This document shows, piece after piece, positions 33,601 to 41,826 of a DNA stretch of 64,000 nucleotides; the stretch's first letter is position 1; every line of letters begins with the position of its first letter. The DNA lies in NCBI GenBank assembly GCA_016710745.1, contig JADJVB010000010.1, positions 186,001-250,000 of the forward strand. Reading direction: 5' to 3'. This DNA is from Chitinophagaceae bacterium (GTDB lineage Bacteria; Bacteroidota; Bacteroidia; Chitinophagales; Chitinophagaceae). The notes under the pieces are model-generated. The model was not told the DNA's origin and ran no database searches. It saw only the letters and a program-made list of their open reading frames with translations. Made by a program: the position numbers and the translations under genes.

Positions 33601-33867
33601 GCCAGGTATAATATTATCGGGTCTGTTTAAATAAGGAACCGCTCTGCGAACCGGAATTTCGCAGCTGGCAGCAACGGCTGCTGCCGCTGTACTAAAGCCC
33701 AGGTATTTAAGAAAATCCCTGCGGGGCGTCTTTGCATCCATGATCCCTTTATCATCCAGATCGGATAAAGGCAGCAGTTCCTCCTGGAACTCATTTTTAC
33801 TTGCTTCCTGAAAACTTTCAGTTTGATTCAGTTCACCAAAACTTTGCCAGTACTTTTTCTTACTCAT
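30685..33867 (-). CDS. actB: alternative complex III iron-sulfur subunit ActB
   Basis: 1060 residues. A Tat signal (TPRRDFLKYLGFSTAAAAVAASC) with a lipobox-like Cys comes first. A molybdopterin-oxidoreductase-like domain of about 650 residues, which carries no cofactor in ACIII, follows. The C-terminal ferredoxin-like domain has four cysteine groups: CTGCSACVVACTAEN, CQHCDNAPCENVCP, CIGTRYCANNCP and CSFCVQR...CMQACP, for three 4Fe-4S and one 3Fe-4S cluster in known ACIII. It wires ActC to ActA. Confidence 0.95.
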   Translation of the reverse strand: MSKKKYWQSFGELNQTESFQEASKNEFQEELLPLSDLDDKGIMDAKTPRRDFLKYLGFSTAAAAVAASCEIPVRRAVPYLNRPDNIIPGVANYYASTYVNGGDTISVVVKQRDGRPIKIEGNELSTITNGGTSAQAQASVLDLYDNTRLRYPMEKTGKGFKEVPGFDAFDKMVAPAIVGKNVAILTGTINSPSTLLIIKDFLARYPGSRHVQYDAVSYSGMLQANEACYGKKAIPSYHFDKAKVIVSLGADFLGTWLSPTEFNNQYSQNRKVKGDKPELSQHFHFESMMSLTGSNADDRYTHKPSETGAVALALLAKLGGAVSAPSIADAKLAKGIDTAAAALTANKGAALVVCGSNDVNIQVIVNAINEAIGANGTSINWAMTSNYKNGIDGDMAKLVDDMSSGAVGAVLINGVNPAYSFSDSKKFKDALSKVVSVSFNGTMDETTELCKYIIPTHHWLESWGDAEPKTGYFSLMQPTINPLFKTRAFETSLLKWSAPAGSLMNDYETYFKTFWNAKLGSTDLYDKALQDGVVEPVAMAVGAASFNGGAVAAAATAIAAIKGGAIEVVFYQKVSVGNGSQANNPWLQELPDPVTKVTWDNYAMMSPAMAKSLLSLDVMNQAGGNQSDYEVHPEKPTVKITVGKNVVELPVIVIPGMNVSTIAVAVGYGRASANPEDTKNNIGRSANGAGKNVYPMVGFNGTNSYSAIATVEKTGNKYPLAQTQVHGFTESRPVIYETNLKSYNANPEALLEEVTKEREAITIGGSKDFVKDATMYPDFEKPGIKWGMSIDLNTCTGCSACVVACTAENNVSVVGKMQVQRAHEMHWLRIDRYFTGDLENPDVVFQPMLCQHCDNAPCENVCPVAATNHSSEGLNQMTYNRCIGTRYCANNCPYKVRRFNWLDYTGADSFPDNQNPMVGTYMDESVLQMNDDLTRMVLNPDVTVRSRGVIEKCSFCVQRLQETKLEAKKQGDPTLVRNVKTACMQACPTHAISFGNVNDKESDVYKIRNVDQKHRSFYVMEQLHVLPNVSYLAKVRNTDRHIGVEEEQHGEKKQDTKAHV

Positions 33868-33882
33868 AATTTTTTATCTCAA

Positions 33883-33957
33883 CCCCTACAGGGGCTTTTA
33901 TGTGCTATAATGATATAAAACTATCCCTTAACCTATTCCCCTTCAGGGGGTTAGGGG
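33883..33957. repeat. two palindromic elements between actA and actB
   Basis: AACCCCTACAGGGGCT at 33883-33895 and CCCCTTCAGGGGGTTAGGGG at 33937-33957. The second abuts the actA stop codon. Confidence 0.65.
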
Positions 33958-35229
33958 TTAATAGTGACATTTCTGACATTCTGTTCCACCAATCGCTTCA
34001 ACAGTGACACTGTCCATTTTATGGTTTTTCAGGTCGTTGTGGAACTTTTCATAAATGCTGTAAAATTTATTGCCGCTTTTATCGTCTTTATTGTAAAAAT
34101 CAACTTTTGTTTCCCTGTGACAGTTGATACACCAGCCCATACTTAATTCGGTAAACTGGTAAACTTCAGGCATCTGCTGAATATTACCATGACAGGTTTG
34201 ACAATCCTGTTTACCTACTTTAATATGCTGGCTATGGTTAAAATAAACGTGATCGGGCAGGTTATGTACTTTCACCCATTCAATTGGCCTGGCGCCATCG
34301 GGAATACCGTCTTTATTATTATCGGGATTGTAGGTTTTGGTTGTTTCATTCCAGCCGGCGTACGCATATAGTTTTTGAATTTCGGCTGTTCCATCAACGG
34401 CGGAACCGTCGTCCCTCACCAACACATCGGGACCTTCATATTTGTTGATCGATTTATGGCAGTTCATACACTGGTTAACAGACGGGATGCTGGCCTGCTT
34501 GCTGTCCTGGGCGCCACCATGGCAGTACAAACAACTGATCTGGTTGGTACCGGCATGCACTTGATGCGAATAAAATATGGGTTGCTCGGGCTGATAATTT
34601 TTTTGTCGGCCTAAATTAACCGCGCCATTAATTGTATAAAATCCACCCACTAAAAACAGCAATAAAATACCTGCCATTAAATAGGTCTTGTTTTTATATA
34701 CCGGAACGGGCTCGGGGTGCATTACCCCTTCTTTTTCATCGGATAATTTACGCAGGTTACTGTTTACCTGTAATAATATAAAGGCAATCAGCGCCAAAAC
34801 AAGGGTTAAGATGCCAAAAAGCAGGGAATCGCCAGATCCATCCGGGGCACCGCTTTTAGGGACGTCGGTAACAGGTGGCTTCCAATCATCTACGTATTTC
34901 ATGATGGCATCAACGTCCTCTTTTTTAAACTGAGGAAAAGCGGTCATCACGGTAGGCTTATATTGGGCTTTCAGCGTAGTTGCATAGGGGTCGGTTTGTG
35001 CTGCAGGATTGGCGATCCATTTATAGATCCAGCCATCGCCGGGCACCCGATCCTTCCAGCCCTGTAAGGCAGGACCGGTAAATACTTTATCAACCTTATG
35101 GCAGCTGGCACAGTTGGCTTTAAAAAGGGCTGCACCATCCTGTGCCAAAGATTCTACATTTATCGACAGTAAAACAACTAAAAAAATACTTGTAAATAAC
35201 CTGTTAAAGATTTTTCTATAGCGACTCAT
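33958..35229 (-). CDS. actA: alternative complex III multiheme cytochrome ActA
   Basis: 423 residues: signal peptide, a monoheme cytochrome c domain (CASCH at 40-44), a membrane helix (around 135-155), a second helix (around 185-205) and a pentaheme domain. Six CxxCH sites are visible: CASCH, CLYCH, CMNCH, CQTCH, CINCH and CQKCH. The last heme site is two residues from the C-terminus (CQKCHY, stop). First gene of the respiratory cluster, with a -7 box upstream. Confidence 0.95.
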   Translation of the reverse strand: MSRYRKIFNRLFTSIFLVVLLSINVESLAQDGAALFKANCASCHKVDKVFTGPALQGWKDRVPGDGWIYKWIANPAAQTDPYATTLKAQYKPTVMTAFPQFKKEDVDAIMKYVDDWKPPVTDVPKSGAPDGSGDSLLFGILTLVLALIAFILLQVNSNLRKLSDEKEGVMHPEPVPVYKNKTYLMAGILLLFLVGGFYTINGAVNLGRQKNYQPEQPIFYSHQVHAGTNQISCLYCHGGAQDSKQASIPSVNQCMNCHKSINKYEGPDVLVRDDGSAVDGTAEIQKLYAYAGWNETTKTYNPDNNKDGIPDGARPIEWVKVHNLPDHVYFNHSQHIKVGKQDCQTCHGNIQQMPEVYQFTELSMGWCINCHRETKVDFYNKDDKSGNKFYSIYEKFHNDLKNHKMDSVTVEAIGGTECQKCHY

Positions 35230-35273
35230 ACAGTTATATCGGGGCTAAAGTGGAAAAATATCCTATTCGGGTG

Positions 35274-35281
35274 CAAAAATA
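35274..35281 (-). promoter_or_regulatory. -7 promoter box for the ACIII/oxidase cluster
   Basis: The minus strand reads TATTTTTG, an exact TAnnTTTG match 45 bp before the actA start. TTG triplets lie 14 and 22 nt upstream, neither ideal. Confidence 0.4.
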
Positions 35282-35462
35282 AGACAGGATACTGACAATA
35301 TATCAACATTTCGAATTTTTTTTTTCCCTTATCCAGCGTGGGTTTCAGCCGATTGTGTAAAATATTACATGGTAATTGTCATGCATTTGTAAACTGTGTT
35401 ACATTTTGAAATTTTTAGGGTTTGGCGCCTTAAATCACAAATTTTTAACCCACATTTGCCGA

Positions 35463-36383
35463 ATGTTAGAAAAACTTAAAGCCCATTGGAAAGTAAATGG
35501 ACTTAACCTGATACTCATTATTGCAACATTTGCACTGGGTGGAAGCCTTTGCGGATGGGCCGGCCGCAAAGTTTTATTGCTGACCGGTTTGGAAAAGGGT
35601 TTTATATGGATATTCCTATATATAATATTAATTACCCTGTTGTGGCCGCTTTGTGTGTTGTTGATCAGTATACCACTGGGGCAGTTTCGTTTTTTTAAGA
35701 AATATATATTAAAGATCTGGGCCAAAATGACAGGGAAACGGATCCCGGGAAATAAGCAGATAACCAGGATCGCCATTTTTGCGAGTGGTGCCGGGAGTAA
35801 TGCAGAACGGATAATCTTGAACTCACCCCCGTCGCCGCTCCCGGGGGAGAAGGGTGACGCGAACACCGAAGGAAGCAAGGGTGCATATACAGTTGCATTA
35901 ATTATTTGTAACAACCCCGACGCAGGGGTATTGAAGATCGCAGAAAGGGAGGGTATCCCTCGTTTGGTAATAGAAAAAGAACGGTTTTTCAGGGGCGATG
36001 TTTATTTGGCTGAATTGCAGAAATATAAAATTGATTTTATAGTGCTGGCGGGTTTTTTATGGAAGGTTCCTCCGGCACTGATCAAAGCTTATCCAAAAAA
36101 GATCATCAATATTCATCCGGCACTGCTTCCAAAATTTGGAGGTAAGGGGATGCATGGCAGCCATGTGCATGAAGCCGTTATCGCAGCCGGTGAAACCGAA
36201 TCGGGTATCAGCATTCATTATGTTGATGAATTATACGACCATGGGGGGGTCATCTTTCAGGCCAAATGCCCGGTATCTGCAAATGATACCGCGGTGAGCC
36301 TGGCACAAAAGATCCACGTGCTGGAGCATGCACATTATCCCAACATTATTGCTGATGTGATACAAAAGCAAAATCGCAGTTAA
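35463..36383 (+). CDS. purN: DUF6787-like membrane domain fused to PurN (GAR formyltransferase)
   Basis: Start chosen at 35463 (MLEKLKAHWKVNG), giving 306 residues. The first 100 residues have two helices (around 13-33 and 47-72) and the ending IPLGQFRFFKKYILKIWAKM, as in the separate DUF6787 family. From about 110 it is PurN, which adds formyl to GAR in purine synthesis: IAIFASGAGSNAERII, NIHPALLPKFGGKGMHG (catalytic Asn and His), and ISIHYVDELYDHGGVIFQ with the catalytic Asp. A palindromic element (35823-35877) is read through after the GSN motif, adding about 18 residues. A membrane-anchored PurN is unusual. A lost stop or base error between two genes is an alternative. Confidence 0.85.
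   Translation: MLEKLKAHWKVNGLNLILIIATFALGGSLCGWAGRKVLLLTGLEKGFIWIFLYIILITLLWPLCVLLISIPLGQFRFFKKYILKIWAKMTGKRIPGNKQITRIAIFASGAGSNAERIILNSPPSPLPGEKGDANTEGSKGAYTVALIICNNPDAGVLKIAEREGIPRLVIEKERFFRGDVYLAELQKYKIDFIVLAGFLWKVPPALIKAYPKKIINIHPALLPKFGGKGMHGSHVHEAVIAAGETESGISIHYVDELYDHGGVIFQAKCPVSANDTAVSLAQKIHVLEHAHYPNIIADVIQKQNRS
35823..35877 (+). repeat. palindromic element inside the purN frame
   Basis: CGCCGCTCCCGGGGGAG-type hairpin, translated PPSPLPGEKGDANTEG, inserted where PurN homologues have a short loop. Confidence 0.75.
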
Positions 36384-36443
36384 AACTGCCCGGAAGCAAA
36401 ATCCCTGAACTATTCTTATTGTATTTTTACCTCCATCAATTTT

Positions 36444-37217
36444 TTGAAGCCGTTGCGTATATTTTTTAAGATAGCTGTGTTCATTTGTTTTTTTGTTTCT
36501 GTTGCCGGTCAAACGCAGGCGCAGTTAACCGTTAGCGGAACGGTATATGATTCTTCCAAAAGAAATTATGTAGAACAGGTACGGGTAGAAACTACCAGCG
36601 GAAAATTTACCCTTACCGATTCGATGGGCAGATACCGTATTCCCGTAAACGAAAATGACTCGCTGACCTTTATTTACCAGAACAAACCCACCCAAAAATT
36701 TGCCGTGCACGATATGACCGACATCCGGCAGTTCGATATTTCGCTGGGCGTTAGGGTGAAAGACGGTTACCGGGTATTGAAGGAAGTGGTTATTTTTGCC
36801 AGGACGTACCGCCAGGATTCGCTGGAAAACCGGGAAATATATGGCGATATTTACAATTACCGCAAACCCACCATCAGGACAAGCATTTCGCCCAGCGGCG
36901 CTGTGGGTGCCGATGTGAACGAGATCATCAACATGTTCAGGTTTAAACGGAATAAAAGGCTGGCAGCTTTTCAGGCGAGGCTGGAGCAACAGGAACAGGA
37001 TGAGTTTGTACGTTACCGTTTCAACAAAAATTTTGTACGGAGAATCACGCATTTGGAAGGTACCGAATTAGATATGTTTATGGTAAAGTATTTACCTACT
37101 TACCAATTTGCCAGCACCGCCGATGTGGTTAGCTTTAATAAATATATTTTAAATTCGTCGTACGCTTTTAAAATTGACCTGTTGAAACAGGAATCAGCAG
37201 CAGCTAAAGAAAATTAA
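36444..37217 (+). CDS. secreted protein with a CarboxypepD_reg-like domain
   Basis: 257 residues with a TTG start (no ATG in the first 30 codons fits the signal peptide). Signal MKPLRIFFKIAVFICFFVSVAGQTQAQ, then a beta-sandwich domain at about 28-115 (LTVSGTVYDSSKRNYVEQVRVET, DSMGRYRIPVNENDSLTFIY), typical of carboxypeptidase-regulatory-like proteins of Bacteroidota. The C-terminal half is charged and helical. The function is unknown. It is 3 bp from the next gene, so the two probably form an operon. Confidence 0.8.
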   Translation: MKPLRIFFKIAVFICFFVSVAGQTQAQLTVSGTVYDSSKRNYVEQVRVETTSGKFTLTDSMGRYRIPVNENDSLTFIYQNKPTQKFAVHDMTDIRQFDISLGVRVKDGYRVLKEVVIFARTYRQDSLENREIYGDIYNYRKPTIRTSISPSGAVGADVNEIINMFRFKRNKRLAAFQARLEQQEQDEFVRYRFNKNFVRRITHLEGTELDMFMVKYLPTYQFASTADVVSFNKYILNSSYAFKIDLLKQESAAAKEN

Positions 37218-37220
37218 CTT

Positions 37221-37769
37221 ATGGAAGAAAATCAGCTAACCCTTGGTGTTGGTACCCGTTTACAACATACCCAATATGGGCCGGGCGTAATTGTGGGCGT
37301 AAAGTATGCCGTGTATGTCATTTCTTTTATTCATCATGGTATCAAGGAAGTTGATAAAACCGATGACAAGCTTGACGAGATCATCGCCGAAAATGTAAGC
37401 ACCGAAGTGGAAACCGTTTCGGAGGTTGAAAGATCCCTATTAAAAATTTTACGGCAATGGGCCGATGTAACCGAGATCGTTCCCATCGGCGATAAATGGA
37501 TCGGCGGCACCATGAGTTTACAAACTGCCGACAAAACCCTGAAGCCGAAGGACATTCCCATTGATGATTTTTTTCATAAAATAGTGATGCTGCGCGACCG
37601 GTTGCGTGTACTGGAGCAAAACATCAACAGCCATAAAAAACTCACCGACGAAGAGAAGGTAAACATACAACAATACATTACCCGTTGCTATGGATCGCTC
37701 ACTACGTTTAATGTTTTATTTAAAAATAAGGAGCAGTGGTTTGTGGGAGACAAAGGGAAAAGTGATTAA
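37221..37769 (+). CDS. conserved protein with a small SH3/Tudor-like start, unknown function
   Basis: 182 residues, soluble. The N-terminus VGTRLQHTQYGPGVIVGVKYAVYVISF resembles the small beta-barrel found at the end of UvrD-type helicases and in CarD-like proteins. Helical after about 50. Immediately downstream of the CarboxypepD_reg-like gene. I cannot name a role. Confidence 0.65.
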   Translation: MEENQLTLGVGTRLQHTQYGPGVIVGVKYAVYVISFIHHGIKEVDKTDDKLDEIIAENVSTEVETVSEVERSLLKILRQWADVTEIVPIGDKWIGGTMSLQTADKTLKPKDIPIDDFFHKIVMLRDRLRVLEQNINSHKKLTDEEKVNIQQYITRCYGSLTTFNVLFKNKEQWFVGDKGKSD

Positions 37770-37830
37770 TCAATATTTTTAAACTTGCAGGCTTCAGGTT
37801 TGCAAAGACTGTCAGACTGAGTTTGACTTG

Positions 37831-38068
37831 CTTACTTCAAAAGGTGCAGCCCGGTGTTACCGGTAGTGGATTTATTGTACTGGCGGCCACTTTACCAACC
37901 GTGGGCCAAATACCCGTTTCGGCCATTGCCCTAATTTTCGGTATTGATCGTTCTATAAGTGAGGGCCATGCGCTTACCAATATTATCGGTAATACGGTAG
38001 CTGCCATTGTGGTTGCCAAATGGGAGAAGAAGATGGATGTGGACAAGGCCAGGGTATTGATCGGCTAA
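37831..38068 (+). pseudogene. C-terminal relic of a dicarboxylate:cation symporter (DctA/GltP family)
   Basis: VTGSGFIVLAATLPTVGQIP, then ALIFGIDRSISEGHALTNII and VVAKWEKKMD match the last 70 residues of DctA-type transporters. The preceding LTSKGAA reads in another frame, because of an extra C near 37851. The remaining 350 residues of a normal transporter are absent. Confidence 0.8.
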
Positions 38069-38223
38069 GCCGTATTTAACTGCAGCGGCTACACGTTATC
38101 CCAATAAACGATATTTTCTTAAATAGAATACCCGATTCGTCAATTATTAGTATTATGTTTATAGTGCCTGTCAGGCTACCCGCTTTGTATAACCCCAATG
38201 TTAAAAAAACAAATTGTTTTCTC

Positions 38224-38760
38224 ATGAAAAAAAACAATCAACTGCTACTGTTATTACTGATTGCCGGTTTATCTGCCTGCAATCAAACCACAAAAACGGC
38301 AGACTATCCGGTTCTAGATTCAGTGAAGGAACAGTCACAAATAACGGCCATGCTCGATTCCTTTAACCGGGCAGCGGCCAAAGCCGACTTCAATGCTTAC
38401 TTTGATTTTTATACCGATGATGCCATCTTCGCCGGAACAGACGCAACAGAAAGATGGGATAAACAACAATTCATGGCATGGGCAAAACCCATTTTTGCAA
38501 AAGGAAAAGCCTGGGATTTTACAGCAATGGAACGGCATATTTATTTTGATAAAACAGGTACGCTCGCCTGGTTTGATGAATTACTAAAGACACAAATGAA
38601 AATTTGCAGGGGCTCTGGCGTGTTGATAAAACAAGGAGATGACTGGAAACTGCAACAGTATATTTTATCAACGATGGTACCCAATGATGACCTGGATGCG
38701 GTTATAAAAATAAAGGCCCGTATTGAAGACAGCATCATCAATCAGTTATCAGTAAAATAA
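38224..38760 (+). CDS. lipoprotein with an NTF2/SnoaL-like domain
   Basis: 178 residues from the ATG at 38224 (lipoprotein signal ending GLSAC, Cys19). The remainder (AMLDSFNRAAAKADFNAYFDFYTDDAIFAGTDA, ending with DWKLQQYILSTMVPND) is the cone-shaped NTF2-like fold. These act as small enzymes or binding domains; the role here is unknown. Another NTF2-like protein is encoded at 44378. It lies 14 bp upstream of the alpha/beta hydrolase gene. Confidence 0.8.
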   Translation: MKKNNQLLLLLLIAGLSACNQTTKTADYPVLDSVKEQSQITAMLDSFNRAAAKADFNAYFDFYTDDAIFAGTDATERWDKQQFMAWAKPIFAKGKAWDFTAMERHIYFDKTGTLAWFDELLKTQMKICRGSGVLIKQGDDWKLQQYILSTMVPNDDLDAVIKIKARIEDSIINQLSVK

Positions 38761-38774
38761 AATAGCAACACATT

Positions 38775-39611
38775 ATGCAAAAGAAAATCGTCATAATAAT
38801 CGCTGCATTATTCCTTTCTGGAATTGCATCAGCACAAACCGAACCCGACTATGGCAACAATCCCAAAGCTGGTAAATATGTAAAACTCCGTGGCATCAAC
38901 ATGTATTATGAAATATACGGAACCGGTGCTCCCTTGCTCATCATTCATGGTAATGGCGGCAGCATTAATAATTTTGGTAAACAGATCCCCTATTTTGAAA
39001 AAGAGTACAAAGTGATACTTGCCGACAGCAGGGCACAGGGAAAGTCATTAGATAATGGCGACTCATTAAGTTACGAAATGATGGCAGATGATCTAAATGC
39101 ACTACTCGATCATCTGCATATAGATTCCTGTTATGTGATAGGCTGGAGTGATGGCGGCATTAATGGATTATTGATGGCTATACGTCATCCCGGTAAAGTG
39201 AAAGAACTGGCAGTAACAGGCGCTAATCTTGTCCCGGATACTTCAGCCGTAGAACCTGAAATATTTGCATGGGCAAAAATGCTCAGTGATTCCATAAATA
39301 AATTGCCCTTGATGCCAGAAGTAAAAACCAATCGCAAACTTTTTCATTTACTGGCTTATCAACCGAACATCAGTACAAAGCAATTACAAACAATTCAATG
39401 CCCGGTGCTGGTAATTGGTGGTGATCATGATGTAATTCGCACACGGCATACCATGCTCATTGCAGAAAACATTCCGAAATCTTATTTATGGATCCTTCCA
39501 AATTCAGGCCACTCAACGCCTGTTTATTACAGTAAACAGTTTAACGAAAGCATCAACGATTTTTTTAAAACCCCTTACAGGAAAATAGAAGGCATGGACA
39601 GGTTGAATTAA
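38775..39611 (+). CDS. secreted alpha/beta hydrolase
   Basis: 278 residues, signal peptide 1-20. Catalytic triad visible: nucleophile Ser125 in GWSDGG, Asp in GGDHDV near 220, His in SGHSTP near 259. The oxyanion loop is HGNGGS. Close to the peroxidase/ester hydrolase type. The substrate is unknown. Confidence 0.88.
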   Translation: MQKKIVIIIAALFLSGIASAQTEPDYGNNPKAGKYVKLRGINMYYEIYGTGAPLLIIHGNGGSINNFGKQIPYFEKEYKVILADSRAQGKSLDNGDSLSYEMMADDLNALLDHLHIDSCYVIGWSDGGINGLLMAIRHPGKVKELAVTGANLVPDTSAVEPEIFAWAKMLSDSINKLPLMPEVKTNRKLFHLLAYQPNISTKQLQTIQCPVLVIGGDHDVIRTRHTMLIAENIPKSYLWILPNSGHSTPVYYSKQFNESINDFFKTPYRKIEGMDRLN

Positions 39612-39635
39612 TGCATAAAACACTAAAACAAAAAC

Positions 39636-39813
39636 GTGAAATCAGTAATTATTACAGGAACAAGTAAAGGTATTGGCATGGAAACAGCGCTGGCATTTGC
39701 AATGACGGGCTTCCATGACGGATGAGGAATATGTGGACTGGAATGCTGCAACTGATGAAGAATGGTACAATGCTGTACAAAATACTTTTGGTTTAAATGC
39801 AAGACAGGATTAA
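39636..39813 (+). pseudogene. relic of a short-chain dehydrogenase and a small orphan reading frame
   Basis: From a GTG at 39636, VKSVIITGTSKGIGMETALAFA is the NAD(P)-binding start of a short-chain dehydrogenase. It ends after 29 codons. A second short frame (39715-39813, MTDEEYVDWNAATDEEWYNA) may come from another part of the lost gene or be unrelated. This is the only content of the 230-bp gap. Confidence 0.65.
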
Positions 39814-39842
39814 AAGAATTAGCTCATTCTAAAAATAATATC

Positions 39843-41813
39843 ATGAAAATAATATCATTACTCTGCGTGCAATTCTTTTGTGTTTATTGTCTGCATGCCC
39901 AAAACGGTATTGACAATTCAACCTACAACCCCCATCAGCTTTTTACACAAAGTTTTAATCCACCCGCAGGTAATGCTTATCGCTCGGCCAAAGGTGTACC
40001 GGGACCATCATACTGGCAAAACAATTCGAGCTATGTAATTCACGCAGCCCTGAGTGAAAAAGATACGTCGATTATCGGTGATGTGTTGATCACGTATACC
40101 AATAACAGTCCTGATCAACTGGATTATTTATGGTTGCAGCTGGACCAGAATGTATTTGAAACGTCCTCAAGATCGGTTGCCGCCACCCGTTACCCGGGTG
40201 ATTATTTTGGTGTGCTGGGAAAAATAAACGGAGGATATAAAATTAAAGAGGTAACCATCACCCAGAGCGGAAAAACCTATACTACAAAACCCATCATTAC
40301 CGATACCAGGATGCAACTCCGTCTAAATTCACCATTGCAACCCAAAGGAGGACAGGTTTCGGTAAAAATAAATTTCGGCTTTAGTATTCCCCTTGACGGT
40401 GCAGGCCGCTTTGGAAGACAGTACACGAAAGACGGCGTCATTTACCAGATAGCACAATGGTACCCACGCATGTGCGTGTACGACGATGTGGAAGGATGGA
40501 ACACCCTTCCCTATATGGGCTTTGGAGAATTTTATTGCGACTATGGTGATTATGATTATTATATCACCGCACCTGCAGAAATGATCATCTATGGCTCAGG
40601 AGATTTGCAAAATGCAGCAGACGTATTAACAGCAGAAGAAATTAAAAGACTGGCGCTTGCCTCAAACAGCGATAAAACGGTTACCATTATTGGTGCGGAT
40701 GAAGTGGGAAAAGCTGCTATGCGACCGGCTTCCAAAGGAACTCTTACCTGGCACTTTAAAATGAAGAATACCAGGGACGTTGCCTTTGCCGGCGGCAAAG
40801 GCATGATCTGGGATGCAGCGAAAATTAATCTGCCTTCAGGTAGAAAAGCCCTGGCCATGTCATGTTACCCGGTTGAAAGTATGGGTGATACGGCCTGGAG
40901 CCGCTCCACAGAATATTTAAAGGCAAGCATAGAAATTTATTCAAAGAACTTTTTTGAATACCCCTGGAATGTAGCTGTAAGCAATGCCGGTATAACCGGC
41001 GGCATGGAATACCCCGGGATAATCTTTAACAGCTATAAAGAAACAAAGGCAAGTCTCTGGTTTCTTATATCACATGAAATTGGCCACAACTGGTACCCAA
41101 TGATTGTAGGCAGCAATGAACGCAGATATATGTGGCAGGATGAAGGCTTTAATACCTACATTAATTACATAGCCAATGATATTTTTAATAAAGGAGAATA
41201 TCAAACAGACCCGCATTATTTCGAAAAAGGATTTTTTGGCTCACGGGATTATGAACAGTTCATGCAATACAAAGATCCATTGATGACCGTTTCTGATGCT
41301 ATGGATGAAGAGCAACATTATCAATACTATGGTAAAACAGCTTATGGCCTCAATCTATTAAGAACCGTAGTAGTTGGCAAGGACCGCTTTGATTACGCCT
41401 TTAGAAAATATACCGAGGCATGGGCTTTTAAACATCCTACACCTTACGACTTTTTTCATTGCATCAATAATGCAACCGGCGAAGACCTGAACTGGTTCTG
41501 GAAGGAATGGTTCTTTACCACCTGGAAACTTGACCAGGCTGTAACTGCTGTAACCTATGTAGATAATGACCCAACCAAAGGCGCTTTGATCAGGATTGAC
41601 AACAAAGGAAAAATGATCATGCCGGTCATCATGAAAATTATTCAAAGTAATGGTAAAACCGAGACTATTCAACTGCCTGTTGAAATATGGCAACGTGGAG
41701 ACTCCTGGGTTTATAAATATCCCTCATCTAACAAAATTGATAAGGTAGTACTTGATCCTGAAAATGTACTACCGGATGTTGACAGAAAAAATAATGAGTT
41801 GATTAATAAATAA
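39843..41813 (+). CDS. secreted M1 family aminopeptidase
   Basis: 656 residues, signal peptide (about 1-20). Zinc site HEIGH at 411-415 with the third ligand Glu434 (WQDEGFNTYI), the M1/gluzincin pattern. ITGGMEYPGIIF provides the GxMEN-like exopeptidase loop in the variant form GGMEYP. It removes N-terminal residues from peptides in the periplasm or outside the cell. First gene of the peptide-scavenging run; 13 bp from the next. Confidence 0.92.
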   Translation: MKIISLLCVQFFCVYCLHAQNGIDNSTYNPHQLFTQSFNPPAGNAYRSAKGVPGPSYWQNNSSYVIHAALSEKDTSIIGDVLITYTNNSPDQLDYLWLQLDQNVFETSSRSVAATRYPGDYFGVLGKINGGYKIKEVTITQSGKTYTTKPIITDTRMQLRLNSPLQPKGGQVSVKINFGFSIPLDGAGRFGRQYTKDGVIYQIAQWYPRMCVYDDVEGWNTLPYMGFGEFYCDYGDYDYYITAPAEMIIYGSGDLQNAADVLTAEEIKRLALASNSDKTVTIIGADEVGKAAMRPASKGTLTWHFKMKNTRDVAFAGGKGMIWDAAKINLPSGRKALAMSCYPVESMGDTAWSRSTEYLKASIEIYSKNFFEYPWNVAVSNAGITGGMEYPGIIFNSYKETKASLWFLISHEIGHNWYPMIVGSNERRYMWQDEGFNTYINYIANDIFNKGEYQTDPHYFEKGFFGSRDYEQFMQYKDPLMTVSDAMDEEQHYQYYGKTAYGLNLLRTVVVGKDRFDYAFRKYTEAWAFKHPTPYDFFHCINNATGEDLNWFWKEWFFTTWKLDQAVTAVTYVDNDPTKGALIRIDNKGKMIMPVIMKIIQSNGKTETIQLPVEIWQRGDSWVYKYPSSNKIDKVVLDPENVLPDVDRKNNELINK

Positions 41814-41826
41814 TTAAACAAAAAAA

